From positions 1 through 32,322 of the IMG/VR virus record IMGVR_UViG_3300027770_000178: 32,322 nt of DNA. One strand, given 5' to 3'. This stretch comes from a virus. The translations under genes were made by a program, and so were the position numbers. Positions 23,365 through 30,538 of this stretch are shown piece after piece (position 1 is the stretch's first letter; each line of letters begins with the position of its first letter). Below the pieces are notes generated by a model that was given only the letters and a program-made list of their open reading frames with translations, was not told the origin of the DNA and did no database searches.

Positions 23365-23462
23365 TAAAAGCCCCCCGTACGATAAATATAAATAAGCGCA
23401 AGGCCTAAGCCCATGGCGGCCGCAAATAGGCCGCCTAGTAAGTAATCAATAAATGTTTTCAT
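23364..23462 (-). CDS. 32-residue membrane micropeptide
   Basis: The ATG ends at 23462 and has AAGGA seven bases upstream, so it has its own ribosome site. The product has one hydrophobic segment (YLLGGLFAAAMGLGLALIYI) and a short basic end YRTGGF. Its stop overlaps the next start (TAATG). Membrane insertion is predicted. The function is unknown. Confidence 0.55.
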   Translation of the reverse strand: MKTFIDYLLGGLFAAAMGLGLALIYIYRTGGF

Positions 23463-23469
23463 GTTTTCC

Positions 23470-23541
23470 TTAATTAATGTATTGGCTTAAAGTAAGCCCT
23501 ATTATTACGCCATATAAAACGTGCAATATAAACGTAAGCAT
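23470..23541 (-). CDS. 23-residue membrane micropeptide
   Basis: The frame starts at the ATG just after the stop of the DUF7227-like gene (TAATATG) and ends at TAA 23472-23470. The product is MLTFILHVLYGVIIGLTLSQ plus three residues, a single hydrophobic segment. No separate ribosome site is seen, so reinitiation after the upstream stop is assumed. This is less certain than the next micropeptide. Confidence 0.4.
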   Translation of the reverse strand: MLTFILHVLYGVIIGLTLSQYIN

Positions 23542-23542
23542 A

Positions 23543-24241
23543 TTACGCCGCCTTTAGATAAAAGATCTTACTAGCGGCTTTTTTGGCGCTGCCATGGGCC
23601 TTAAAACCTATAATCACAGCGCGGGCCACGTTAGCGCATAATTTACAAGTGCTGCAGCTTACATTGTCGCGTGTTTGAGCGGGGCATACAATGACAGTAT
23701 TGCCGCCAGGCGTTACGCTTTTATCCTGGTAATCTTCGGGTAACAAGGTTACGACGGGGCCAATATTCAATTTGATTAGTTTATCCGCTTGCGCTAGATT
23801 ATCCGCGCTCAAATTGATCGTAAACCCGCTTTTATTAGCTAATTTTACCAGGGCTTTATTTACTAACGCGATTGGATCGCGGCCTAATACTGGCTTATGA
23901 GTGTAAGTAAATCCGTTAGCAGCTGCCGCCTGGTTAGCTTTTACTAGGGCGCCTAATTTGCTTTTATCGATCTTATTACCCGCGCCTGGTAAATCGCCCG
24001 CCTGGTTATGACGCCATAGTTGGCCTATCTCGAATTGTTTGATCTGGTTTAAAAATTCATTCCAGGCGCCGCCGCGCTGTTTAGTACTAACCTTATTCCA
24101 ATGTAAAGCAAGCGGCCCGCTTTTAGCATAGCAGCTAGTTTTATGCGGGCAGCCAGGCGGGCAGCTTTTTTGTTCTGTAGTGCTAACGGGGATCGGCCCC
24201 GTTTTCACGTTAGCGCTTTTTAATGTCAAATGTACTTGCAT
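23543..24241 (-). CDS. Cys-rich GP88/DUF7227-like phage protein
   Basis: This 232-residue protein has an N-terminal Cys cluster (SCPPGCPHKTSCYAKSGPLA, about 26-45), GQLWRHNQAGDLPG in the middle and a C-terminal Cys cluster (CPAQTRDNVSCSTCKLCA). I associate this layout with phage and plasmid proteins annotated as GP88 or DUF7227, and the assignment is from memory. The clusters suggest a metal or iron-sulfur site. It starts after the shared leader ACTAAAGTAAAGGAAAA. The reaction is unknown. Confidence 0.7.
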   Translation of the reverse strand: MQVHLTLKSANVKTGPIPVSTTEQKSCPPGCPHKTSCYAKSGPLALHWNKVSTKQRGGAWNEFLNQIKQFEIGQLWRHNQAGDLPGAGNKIDKSKLGALVKANQAAAANGFTYTHKPVLGRDPIALVNKALVKLANKSGFTINLSADNLAQADKLIKLNIGPVVTLLPEDYQDKSVTPGGNTVIVCPAQTRDNVSCSTCKLCANVARAVIIGFKAHGSAKKAASKIFYLKAA

Positions 24242-24292
24242 TGTGTTTTCCTTTACTTTAGTTTAGTTTATTGATCGTTAAAATAACAATCC

Positions 24293-24320
24293 AATAAGCG
24301 CCAGGGCGGCGGCGCTTATT
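24293..24320. other. Strong hairpin between leftward genes
   Basis: Two perfect 10-base arms, AATAAGCGCC and GGCGCTTATT, enclose an 8-base GC-rich loop. It lies after the 55-residue gene and before the GP88-like gene. No T-run follows on either strand, so it may be an attenuator, RNA-processing site or stability element. Confidence 0.6.
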
Positions 24321-24326
24321 AGCTTA

Positions 24327-24494
24327 TTACTTAGGTAATATATTGTTAATTTTTTTACCGTTAAACATTTGATTAGACCAGGCGTTAAAAATAGCTATTT
24401 TCACGGTTTCCCGTTTATCCTCTGGTAGATCCGCTAACGAATTTTCTAAGTACTTAAGAACATCATTAATCATTTTTTCTGGCGTGATAATCAT
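24327..24494 (-). CDS. 55-residue hypothetical protein
   Basis: I read this frame by hand. The ATG ends at 24494 with AAAGGAAG eight bases upstream and the stop is TAA 24329-24327. The product includes TPEKMINDVLKYLENSLADL and KRETVKIAIFNAWSNQMF, looks helical and acidic, and ends ILPK. The preceding gene also ends with an ILPNK segment. No family was recognised. Confidence 0.65.
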   Translation of the reverse strand: MIITPEKMINDVLKYLENSLADLPEDKRETVKIAIFNAWSNQMFNGKKINNILPK

Positions 24495-24497
24495 TTT

Positions 24498-24806
24498 TTA
24501 GCTTCCTTTATTAGGTAATATGCAGCCAGGGAAAGCGCGTGCATGATCTTCTAATTGTTTAATAAATTCACGCTCTAATTGGAAATTATTGTCAAATGCT
24601 GCGCCAGAGTAAGTATGCGAGGCGGGATCATCATAAGCCGCCATGATTGAATTACGATCTAAGGCCGCAGCTGGTAACGCGTAATCTATCCCACGATCAA
24701 TATCAACCATGATAACGACGCCATTGTGTACCGCAGCTGCGATCCGTTGTCCTTTTTCGGAATAATGGCGGCCTGTATTAAAACTGATTATTTTATCGAT
24801 TTGCAT
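24498..24806 (-). CDS. Hypothetical protein
   Basis: This 102-residue protein starts at ATG after AAAGGAAAACAAA. It has IISFNTGRHYSEKGQRIAAA and VVIMVDIDRGIDYALP (beta-rich half), followed by a helical end (FQLEREFIKQLEDHARAF). The phrase FNTGRHYSEKGQRI looks like a conserved phage motif, but I cannot name its family. It is the second gene of the leftward operon. Confidence 0.65.
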   Translation of the reverse strand: MQIDKIISFNTGRHYSEKGQRIAAAVHNGVVIMVDIDRGIDYALPAAALDRNSIMAAYDDPASHTYSGAAFDNNFQLEREFIKQLEDHARAFPGCILPNKGS

Positions 24807-24830
24807 TTTGTTTTCCTTTAGTTTAGTTAA

Positions 24831-24998
24831 TTACCACGAAATAAAATCATCTTGCAATCTTTCGAATATTTCTAGCGCTTGCTCAATTGCAGCTTGCTCT
24901 GAAATATCCTTTTCAAGATATGGCGAGTAGTCAACGGGCGTGATTTTATACCCGTTATCTTTAGATAAATATCTTGCTTGCGTTATGTATTGTTGCAT
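24831..24998 (-). CDS. 55-residue hypothetical protein, first gene of leftward operon
   Basis: I read this frame by hand. The ATG ends at 24998 with AAAGG upstream and the stop is TAA 24833-24831. The product begins MQQYITQARYLSKDNGYKIT and continues with ISEQAAIEQALEIFERLQDD, acidic and helical. It follows a candidate promoter at 25044-25072. No family was recognised. Confidence 0.65.
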   Translation of the reverse strand: MQQYITQARYLSKDNGYKITPVDYSPYLEKDISEQAAIEQALEIFERLQDDFISW

Positions 24999-25043
24999 TT
25001 TGTTTGCCTTTCTTTCTATTTGTTTGTTGCGTACTGCTATTAG

Positions 25044-25072
25044 AGGGTATCATGCTTTTTTAACTATTGCAA
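25044..25072 (-). promoter_or_regulatory. Candidate leftward promoter
   Basis: On the minus strand TTGCAA (25067-25072) and TACCCT (25044-25049) are separated by 17 bases, close to sigma-70 spacing. Several AT-rich alternatives overlap it, including TTGACA at 25110-25115. It lies 46 bases before the first gene of the leftward operon. Confidence 0.4.
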
Positions 25073-25192
25073 CGTATTTTGTTACAAATACAACAAAATA
25101 GTAAAAAATTGTCAAAATATTGTCTTGAATTGTCAAATGACAATGGCCAAATGACAATTGATAGCGCCAATTGGCATAATGCGCGGGAAGAT

Positions 25193-25386
25193 TTATAGGT
25201 CAAATTGTCATTTTATTAGATATATTTAAGTACATTAAAATTAATAAATATAGGCTGCTATGGCGTCAATTTAAAATGGCCGACAATATGACGTATTTGA
25301 CCTATAATCCCCGCGCCCTATGCCGGCGCCAAAAATCCCTAAACTAATTTATATGTCATATTGTCATTTGACAATTTGACTTATAA
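25193..25386. repeat. TTTGACYTATAA motif, three copies
   Basis: TTTGACCTATAA occurs on the plus strand at 25296-25307 and TTTGACTTATAA at 25375-25386. On the minus strand TTTGACCTATAA occurs at 25193-25204. The first and third form a perfect 13-base inverted repeat (25193-25205 with 25295-25307) around 89 bases. The motif joins a TGAC half-box to a TATAA-like segment. Confidence 0.6.
25280..25308 (+). promoter_or_regulatory. Candidate rightward promoter with perfect TATAAT
   Basis: CCGACA (25280-25285) and a perfect TATAAT (25303-25308) are exactly 17 bases apart. The -10 box overlaps a TTTGACCTATAA copy, so binding of a regulator to that motif could block it. No gene starts close by; the next plus-strand start is at 25689. 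Confidence 0.4.
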
Positions 25387-25601
25387 GATTACAGCTAACA
25401 GCTAAAAGCTGGGAGCCATGGCGCTAACTATTTTGGCGTGACAATTTGACAATGTGACAATGACCGCGCCCTGGTCGCATGATCGCGCGCCGCCATGCCA
25501 CGCCTCGCGCTTGCTACCCGCATAAATGTTAGTTAGGGCTTACACTTATGCAAGTTAGTGCCTGCTAACCATAGGGCATTTAATTTTTGCATGGGGGGGG
25601 G

Positions 25602-25624
25602 TAGGGCCGAGCCGAACGGCCCTA
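25602..25624. other. Hairpin before terminase genes, next to G9 run
   Basis: Two perfect 8-base arms, TAGGGCCG and CGGCCCTA, enclose seven bases. A run of nine G residues (25593-25601) lies immediately before it. A site recognised by terminase, or an RNA control element of the terminase leader, are both possible. Confidence 0.5.
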
Positions 25625-25638
25625 TGGCGGCGGAGCGT

Positions 25639-25666
25639 TTGCTCAAACTTTTTATTTTTTTATAAA
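25639..25666 (+). promoter_or_regulatory. Candidate promoter for the terminase-portal operon
   Basis: TTGCTC (25639-25644) and TATAAA (25661-25666) are 16 bases apart, followed by A-rich sequence. The start of the small terminase gene lies 22 bases beyond the -10 box and lacks a Shine-Dalgarno, so the leader would be very short. Confidence 0.45.
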
Positions 25667-25688
25667 AAAACTATGCTAATATTCCACC

Positions 25689-26162
25689 ATGTTTGATAAC
25701 TTTCATTCCTATGTGTATGAGCCACGCAAGCTAGAAGCTACCGAGGCTAGATTGCAACGCATCTACGACGCTGCCAAGTTAGGACTCAAAGGCGACACAT
25801 TAGCACTCGCTGCTGGGATGCGCCCTACCGAATACCGACAGCTCACGCAACTAGATCCCATTGCTGAATACGCTGAACAAAAAGGCAAAGCCGATGGCGA
25901 GATGGCGTTATCAGCGATACTGCACAAAGCCGCAGCTGATGGCGACGCTAAAGCTGCGCTAGAAATCCTCAAGCATCAGCATGGCTGGGTAGCTAAACAA
26001 CAACTGTCGATAGATGTTGATCAACGCATCTCGATCACAGCCGCACTCGAACAAGCGCAACACCGCGTAATTGAAGGCGTGTTCAAACAAGTGGATGATC
26101 AAACTAACGATGCCGAAATGCTCCACGTGAAACCACCTGAACGCAAACAAAAAGTCGCATAA
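25689..26162 (+). CDS. Terminase small subunit (candidate)
   Basis: This 157-residue helical protein has a possible helix-turn-helix at about residues 36-53 (TLALAAGMRPTEYRQLTQ) for DNA recognition. A central helical segment with ILHKAAADGDAKAALEILKH follows, and the C-terminus is charged. It lies directly before the large terminase and ends one base before its ATG. Small terminases bind the packaging site and load the large subunit. Family membership rests on size, HTH and position. There is no ribosome site before the ATG, but no better start exists. Confidence 0.75.
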   Translation: MFDNFHSYVYEPRKLEATEARLQRIYDAAKLGLKGDTLALAAGMRPTEYRQLTQLDPIAEYAEQKGKADGEMALSAILHKAAADGDAKAALEILKHQHGWVAKQQLSIDVDQRISITAALEQAQHRVIEGVFKQVDDQTNDAEMLHVKPPERKQKVA

Positions 26163-27689
26163 ATGCAATCTACCATTTACTCAGCGCAAGACGAACAAGA
26201 GTTAATGTCACGCCTGTGGAGTCCTGCAATCAAGGACAACCCGCTAGCGTTTGTGATGTATTGCTATCCGTGGTCGCAACAGGGTACGCCGCTTGAGAAT
26301 TTCACAGGGCCACGCAAGTGGCAGCGTGAGATCTTACTGGACATAGCCGAACATATTAAGCAGAATCAAGGCAAGCTAGACTTTGATGTACTAAGAGAAG
26401 CGGTAGCGTCTGGGCGTGGAATTGGTAAGTCGGCGCTAGTCTCATGGCTAGAACATTGGATGTTATCAACCAGAATAGGCGCAACCGTCATCGTGTCGGC
26501 TAACTCGGAATCGCAGCTGCGCTCAGTCACCTGGGCGGAGATAACGAAATGGTTATCCATGTCCATCAACAGCCATTGGTTTGAGGTATCAGCAACACGG
26601 GTGATGCCAGCCAAATGGTTGACTGAGCTAGTCGAGCGTGATCTGAAAAAAGGCACGCGGTATTGGGGTGTTGAAGGACGGCTATGGTCGGCGGAGAATC
26701 CTGACGCTTACGCAGGGGTTCACAACTACGACGGGGTAATGGTTATATTCGATGAGGCATCGGGTATTGATGATTCTATCTGGGCGGTGACATCTGGGTT
26801 CTTCACAGAGAACACGCCCAACAGGTTTTGGATGGCGTTTAGCAACCCACGGCGGAATTCGGGATATTTTTATGAGGCGTTCCACTCTAAGCGAGAGTTT
26901 TGGAAAAACCGCAACATTGACTCGCGCCAAGTCGAAGGTACTGACAAGAACGTCTATGAGCAGATCATCGCTGAGTACGGCTCGGACTCGGTGCAAGCCC
27001 ACGTCGAAGTGTACGGTATGTTCCCGAACGCGTCCGATGATCAGTTCATTAGCGTCAACACAGTCGAAGAAGCCATGCAACGGGAAAAGTACAAGGACAA
27101 TACTGCGCCGATCATCATAGGGGTTGACCCTGCACGGTTTGGCTCGGACTCAACCGTCATCGCTGTCAGACAAGGGCGGGATGTGATAGCCATCAAGCGG
27201 CACAAAGGTGACGATACAATGGAAACAGTTGGGCGGGTCATCGAGGCTATCGAGGAATATCAGCCAACGCTAGTCAACATCGACGAAGGTGGGCTAGGAG
27301 CTGGGGTAGTGGATAGGCTAAAAGAGCAACGCTATAAGATCAAAGGCGTTAACTTCGGAAACAAAGCAAAGAACAGTATGATGTACGGAAACAAACGGGC
27401 GGAGATGTGGGGCGATATGCGAGAATGGCTCAAGTCAGCCAGCGTGCCTACGGATCGGTACTTGAAAAGTGATCTGATCTCGCCCATGATGAAGCCTGAT
27501 AGCAAGGGGAGCATCTTCTTGGAATCGAAGAAGGATATGAGATCAAGAGGGCTGGCGTCACCAGACGCAGCCGACGCTATTGCATTGACTTTCGCTTTTC
27601 CTGTTGCACATCGGGAATATAAAGGTATAATCCGAAAGAATACGTACCAGAATCAAGGTGCGGTCTCTAACTCTTGGATGGGGTCATAA
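26163..27689 (+). CDS. Terminase large subunit (ATPase and nuclease)
   Basis: This 508-residue protein packages DNA into the prohead. The ATPase part has Walker A SGRGIGKSA (83-91) and Walker B VMVIFDEAS (192-200, Asp197, Glu198), and FSNPR (226-230) in the coupling position. The RNase H-type nuclease has Asp322 in GVDPARFGSD, Asp374/Glu375 in VNIDEGG and the third acid in SPDAADAIA (466-474). All key residues look intact. The stop overlaps the next ATG by one base. It heads the packaging and portal block. Confidence 0.93.
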   Translation: MQSTIYSAQDEQELMSRLWSPAIKDNPLAFVMYCYPWSQQGTPLENFTGPRKWQREILLDIAEHIKQNQGKLDFDVLREAVASGRGIGKSALVSWLEHWMLSTRIGATVIVSANSESQLRSVTWAEITKWLSMSINSHWFEVSATRVMPAKWLTELVERDLKKGTRYWGVEGRLWSAENPDAYAGVHNYDGVMVIFDEASGIDDSIWAVTSGFFTENTPNRFWMAFSNPRRNSGYFYEAFHSKREFWKNRNIDSRQVEGTDKNVYEQIIAEYGSDSVQAHVEVYGMFPNASDDQFISVNTVEEAMQREKYKDNTAPIIIGVDPARFGSDSTVIAVRQGRDVIAIKRHKGDDTMETVGRVIEAIEEYQPTLVNIDEGGLGAGVVDRLKEQRYKIKGVNFGNKAKNSMMYGNKRAEMWGDMREWLKSASVPTDRYLKSDLISPMMKPDSKGSIFLESKKDMRSRGLASPDAADAIALTFAFPVAHREYKGIIRKNTYQNQGAVSNSWMGS

Positions 27690-27964
27690 TGGCTACTAAA
27701 CACGATAAACCAATAGCTCGCACAACCACGGGTAAGGGTAAGAACTATAACCCAACTGATAAGGGTGCGGGGATGACCGCCAAAGGGCGCGCCGAGTACA
27801 ATGCAAAAAACAACAGTAATTTGAAAGCACCTGCACCGAATCCGAAAACAAAAGCAGATGCTGGTAGAAAAGCATCGTTTTGCGCTAGAATGTCTGGTGT
27901 AGTTAAACACGCTAAAGGCGACGCCCCCCGCGCTAAAGCATCTTTAAAGAATTGGAACTGCTAA
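27689..27964 (+). CDS. Small basic DUF6321-like protein
   Basis: I start this at the ATG that overlaps the terminase stop (TAATG), giving 91 residues. It is Lys/Asn/Ala-rich, with GKGKNYNPTDKGAGMTAKGR and the closing block ASFCARMSGVVKHAKGDAPR and SLKNWNC. I associate the SFCARM and NWNC blocks with DUF6321 in environmental phages. A DNA-binding or virion-packed role is inferred from charge. It is the first of three basic proteins between terminase and portal. Confidence 0.7.
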   Translation: MATKHDKPIARTTTGKGKNYNPTDKGAGMTAKGRAEYNAKNNSNLKAPAPNPKTKADAGRKASFCARMSGVVKHAKGDAPRAKASLKNWNC

Positions 27965-28119
27965 TGGCGACTAAACCTGGACTATATGCTAATATTCACG
28001 CTAAACGTGCAAGAATAGAAGCAGGATCTAAAGAAAAAATGCGCAAAGTGGGTAGTAAAGGTGCGCCAACTGCCAAAGATTTTAAAGATTCAGCTAAAAC
28101 TGCTAAGAAAGGCAAATAA
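27964..28119 (+). CDS. 51-residue very basic protein
   Basis: I read this frame by hand. The ATG overlaps the previous stop (TAATG). The product begins MATKPGLYANIHAKRARIEA and continues with KMRKVGSKGAPTAKDF to a lysine-rich end. It has very few acidic residues and no membrane segment. I recognise the start as a recurring short protein of environmental phage genomes with no known function. DNA condensation or portal-associated functions are possible. Confidence 0.7.
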   Translation: MATKPGLYANIHAKRARIEAGSKEKMRKVGSKGAPTAKDFKDSAKTAKKGK

Positions 28120-28121
28120 CC

Positions 28122-28271
28122 ATGCCGTTAAAAAAATCAGCTAGTCCTAAAGCATTTCGAGAAAATGTCCGCGCTGAAGTAAAAGCAGGCAAACCTGTCA
28201 AACAAGCGGTGGCGATAGCGTATGCTACCAAGCGCAGCGCAGCTAAACCAGCAGGCAAAATGAAAAAATAA
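28122..28271 (+). CDS. 49-residue basic DUF6496-like protein
   Basis: I read this frame by hand. The product MPLKKSASPKAFRENVRAEV continues with GKPVKQAVAIAYATKR and a lysine-rich end. The KQAVAIAY core is one I associate with DUF6496 in many phages. The stop overlaps the portal ATG (TAATG), so translation is coupled to portal synthesis. It is the third basic protein of the set. The function is unknown. Confidence 0.72.
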   Translation: MPLKKSASPKAFRENVRAEVKAGKPVKQAVAIAYATKRSAAKPAGKMKK

Positions 28272-30538
28272 TGGCATACGACCAGTCAAACATGAACCTT
28301 GTCGGTAAAGTAGCCGACGTCGGTAGCAATCCAACAACCAATGAAGATCCAAAGGATAAGCTATCTACGATGCGCTCACGCTTTACAACAGCGTTGTCAG
28401 CGTATAGCGAATCCCGTGAAGATGAATTAGATGACCTTCGATTTATGGCTGGTTCTCCAGATAATCAATGGCAATGGCCTGCTGACGTATTGGCAACTAG
28501 AGGATCTGTTCAAGGGCAGACCATCAACGCTAGACCTTGCCTCACTATTAACAAATTGCCTCAACACGTCAGGCAAGTTACTAACGAACAACGTCAAAAT
28601 CGACCTTCTGGGAAGGTAATCCCTGCGGATGATAAAGGCGACGTTGAAGTTGCTGAAATCTTTGATGGCATGGTGCGTCATATAGAGTACATCTCTGATG
28701 CGGATGTAGCCTATGATACGGCTTGCGACAATCAAGTCACCTACGGTGAAGGTTATATCCGTATTTTGACCGAATATTTAAACGATGCAACTTTTGATCA
28801 AGACATCCGTATTGGGCGAGTTCGCAATGCTTTTAGCGTTTACATGGATCCAATGATTCAAGACCCATGCGGGTCGGATGCTGAATATTGTTTTATTACA
28901 GAAGATATACAAAAAGCTGAGTATGAAAGGGAATTCCCAGACGCTGCGCCCATCTCATCCATGTTAGCGCAAGGCGTAGGTGATTCCTCACTTAGCCAAT
29001 GGATAAACGAAAATACAATCCGTATTGCTGAGTATTTTTACTACAAACATACACCAACTAAACTCAATCTGTACCCAGGCAATATGAGCCATTTTGACGG
29101 CTCACCTGAAGATAAGCAGATGAAGATGATGGGCTTAAAACCAATCAAGAGTCGGATGGTGGATGTTAAAAAAGTTATGTGGATGAAAACCAACGGTTTT
29201 GAAGTGCTAGAAGAAAGAGAATGGGCAGGCAAGTTTATTCCTGTTATTCGGGTAGTTGGTAACGAATTTGAAGTAGATGGTCGTCTGTATGTGTCAGGCT
29301 TAGTGCGAAACGCTAAAGATGCCCAAAGAATGTATAACTATTGGGTTAGCCAAGAAGCTGAAATGTTGGCATTGGCACCGAAAGCGCCATTTATCGGTTA
29401 CGGCGGTCAGTTTGAAGGTTACGAACAGAACTGGAAAACAGCCAACACAACCAATTGGCCTTATTTAGAAATTAACCCAGATGTAACGGACGGCGCAGGC
29501 GCAGTATTGCCATTACCGCAACGCGCCCAACCGCCAATGGCATCGAGTGGGCTACTGCAAGCAAAAGCTGGCGCATCCGATGACATTAAATCTACCACAG
29601 GCCAATACGACTCGAGCTTAGGTGCCACAAGCAACGAACGCTCAGGTCGGGCTATCCTGGCAAGAGAGAAACAAGGCGATACGGGTACATACCACTATGT
29701 TGATAATCTATCTAGAGCTATTCGCCATGTGACTCGACAACTAGTCGATATGATCCCTAAAATATACGATACCGAGCGCATTGCAAGGATTGTAGGCTTA
29801 GATGGTGAAGTCGATATGGTAAAGATTAACCCAATGCAACCTGAAGCTGTCAAAAAAATCATTGATGAGCAGGGCATGGTCATAGAAAAAGTCTATAACC
29901 CTAGCGTTGGTACATACGATGTAGTAGTTACTACTGGCCCAAGCTACATGACTAAGCGTCAAGAGTCATTAGATGCAATGAGTCAACTATTGCAGGGCAA
30001 CCCGCAACTTTGGTCGGTAGCTGGTGATTTGTTTGTTAAGAATATGGATTGGCCTGGCGCGCAAGAAATGGCAAAACGCTTTGCTAAGACAATTGATCCA
30101 AAATTAATGCAAGATGACGATAAACCCCCTGAGCTACAGGCTGCTGAACAACAGATTCAAGCAATGGGCCAAGAACTCGACCAATTACAAGGGATGCTAC
30201 AAAATGTTAATAAATCAATGGAAGCTCAAGATCTCCAACGTAAAGAATTTGAAGCCACTATTAAAGCGTTTGATGCAGAAACTAAGAGACTTACTGCCGT
30301 TCAAGCGTCCATGACACCTGAACAGATCCAAGATATTGTTATGGGTACGATTAGCGGCATGATTACTAGCGGTGATTTAATTAATGAGATGCCTGGGCGA
30401 GAAATGCCTGAAATGAACGCACCAATGCCTGAACAGATGCCCCCCGAAATGATGCAAGAACAAATGGCTGCTGAACAAATGGGTATGGCACCTCCACAAC
30501 AACCAATGGGACTACCACCTGAAGGGATGCAACAATGA
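28271..30538 (+). CDS. P22-like portal protein
   Basis: This 755-residue protein is close to the 725 residues of P22 gp1. Recognisable blocks are LDDLRFMAGSPDNQW, ARPCLTINKLPQHVRQVTNE, CDNQVTYGEGYIRI and NAFSVYMDPMIQDP. The C-terminal part has a long coiled-coil region (about 620-690, like the P22 barrel) and then a Met/Pro/Gln-rich tail. Twelve copies form the DNA entry ring and organise the terminase and gp4-type adaptors. The stop overlaps the next ATG by 4 bases (ATGA). Confidence 0.92.
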   Translation: MAYDQSNMNLVGKVADVGSNPTTNEDPKDKLSTMRSRFTTALSAYSESREDELDDLRFMAGSPDNQWQWPADVLATRGSVQGQTINARPCLTINKLPQHVRQVTNEQRQNRPSGKVIPADDKGDVEVAEIFDGMVRHIEYISDADVAYDTACDNQVTYGEGYIRILTEYLNDATFDQDIRIGRVRNAFSVYMDPMIQDPCGSDAEYCFITEDIQKAEYEREFPDAAPISSMLAQGVGDSSLSQWINENTIRIAEYFYYKHTPTKLNLYPGNMSHFDGSPEDKQMKMMGLKPIKSRMVDVKKVMWMKTNGFEVLEEREWAGKFIPVIRVVGNEFEVDGRLYVSGLVRNAKDAQRMYNYWVSQEAEMLALAPKAPFIGYGGQFEGYEQNWKTANTTNWPYLEINPDVTDGAGAVLPLPQRAQPPMASSGLLQAKAGASDDIKSTTGQYDSSLGATSNERSGRAILAREKQGDTGTYHYVDNLSRAIRHVTRQLVDMIPKIYDTERIARIVGLDGEVDMVKINPMQPEAVKKIIDEQGMVIEKVYNPSVGTYDVVVTTGPSYMTKRQESLDAMSQLLQGNPQLWSVAGDLFVKNMDWPGAQEMAKRFAKTIDPKLMQDDDKPPELQAAEQQIQAMGQELDQLQGMLQNVNKSMEAQDLQRKEFEATIKAFDAETKRLTAVQASMTPEQIQDIVMGTISGMITSGDLINEMPGREMPEMNAPMPEQMPPEMMQEQMAAEQMGMAPPQQPMGLPPEGMQQ

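Larger units (their letters stand above)
25109..25465. repeat. Array of TGACAAT boxes in a gene-free region
   Basis: The 690 bases between 24998 and 25689 hold no convincing gene. Within them TGACAA/TTGTCA boxes recur. They form two palindromes, ATTGTCAAATGACAAT (25129-25144) and its reverse complement (25360-25375), single boxes at 25109, 25152 and 25205, and three tandem 8-base units at 25439-25462 (TGACAATT, TGACAATG, TGACAATG). The density suggests a multi-site operator or an origin/partition element. Confidence 0.7.

Noticed and set aside
25276-25347. Possible 23-residue plus-strand frame in the gene-free region
   Set aside because: No ribosome site, no contact with another gene, and it runs through the repeat array.
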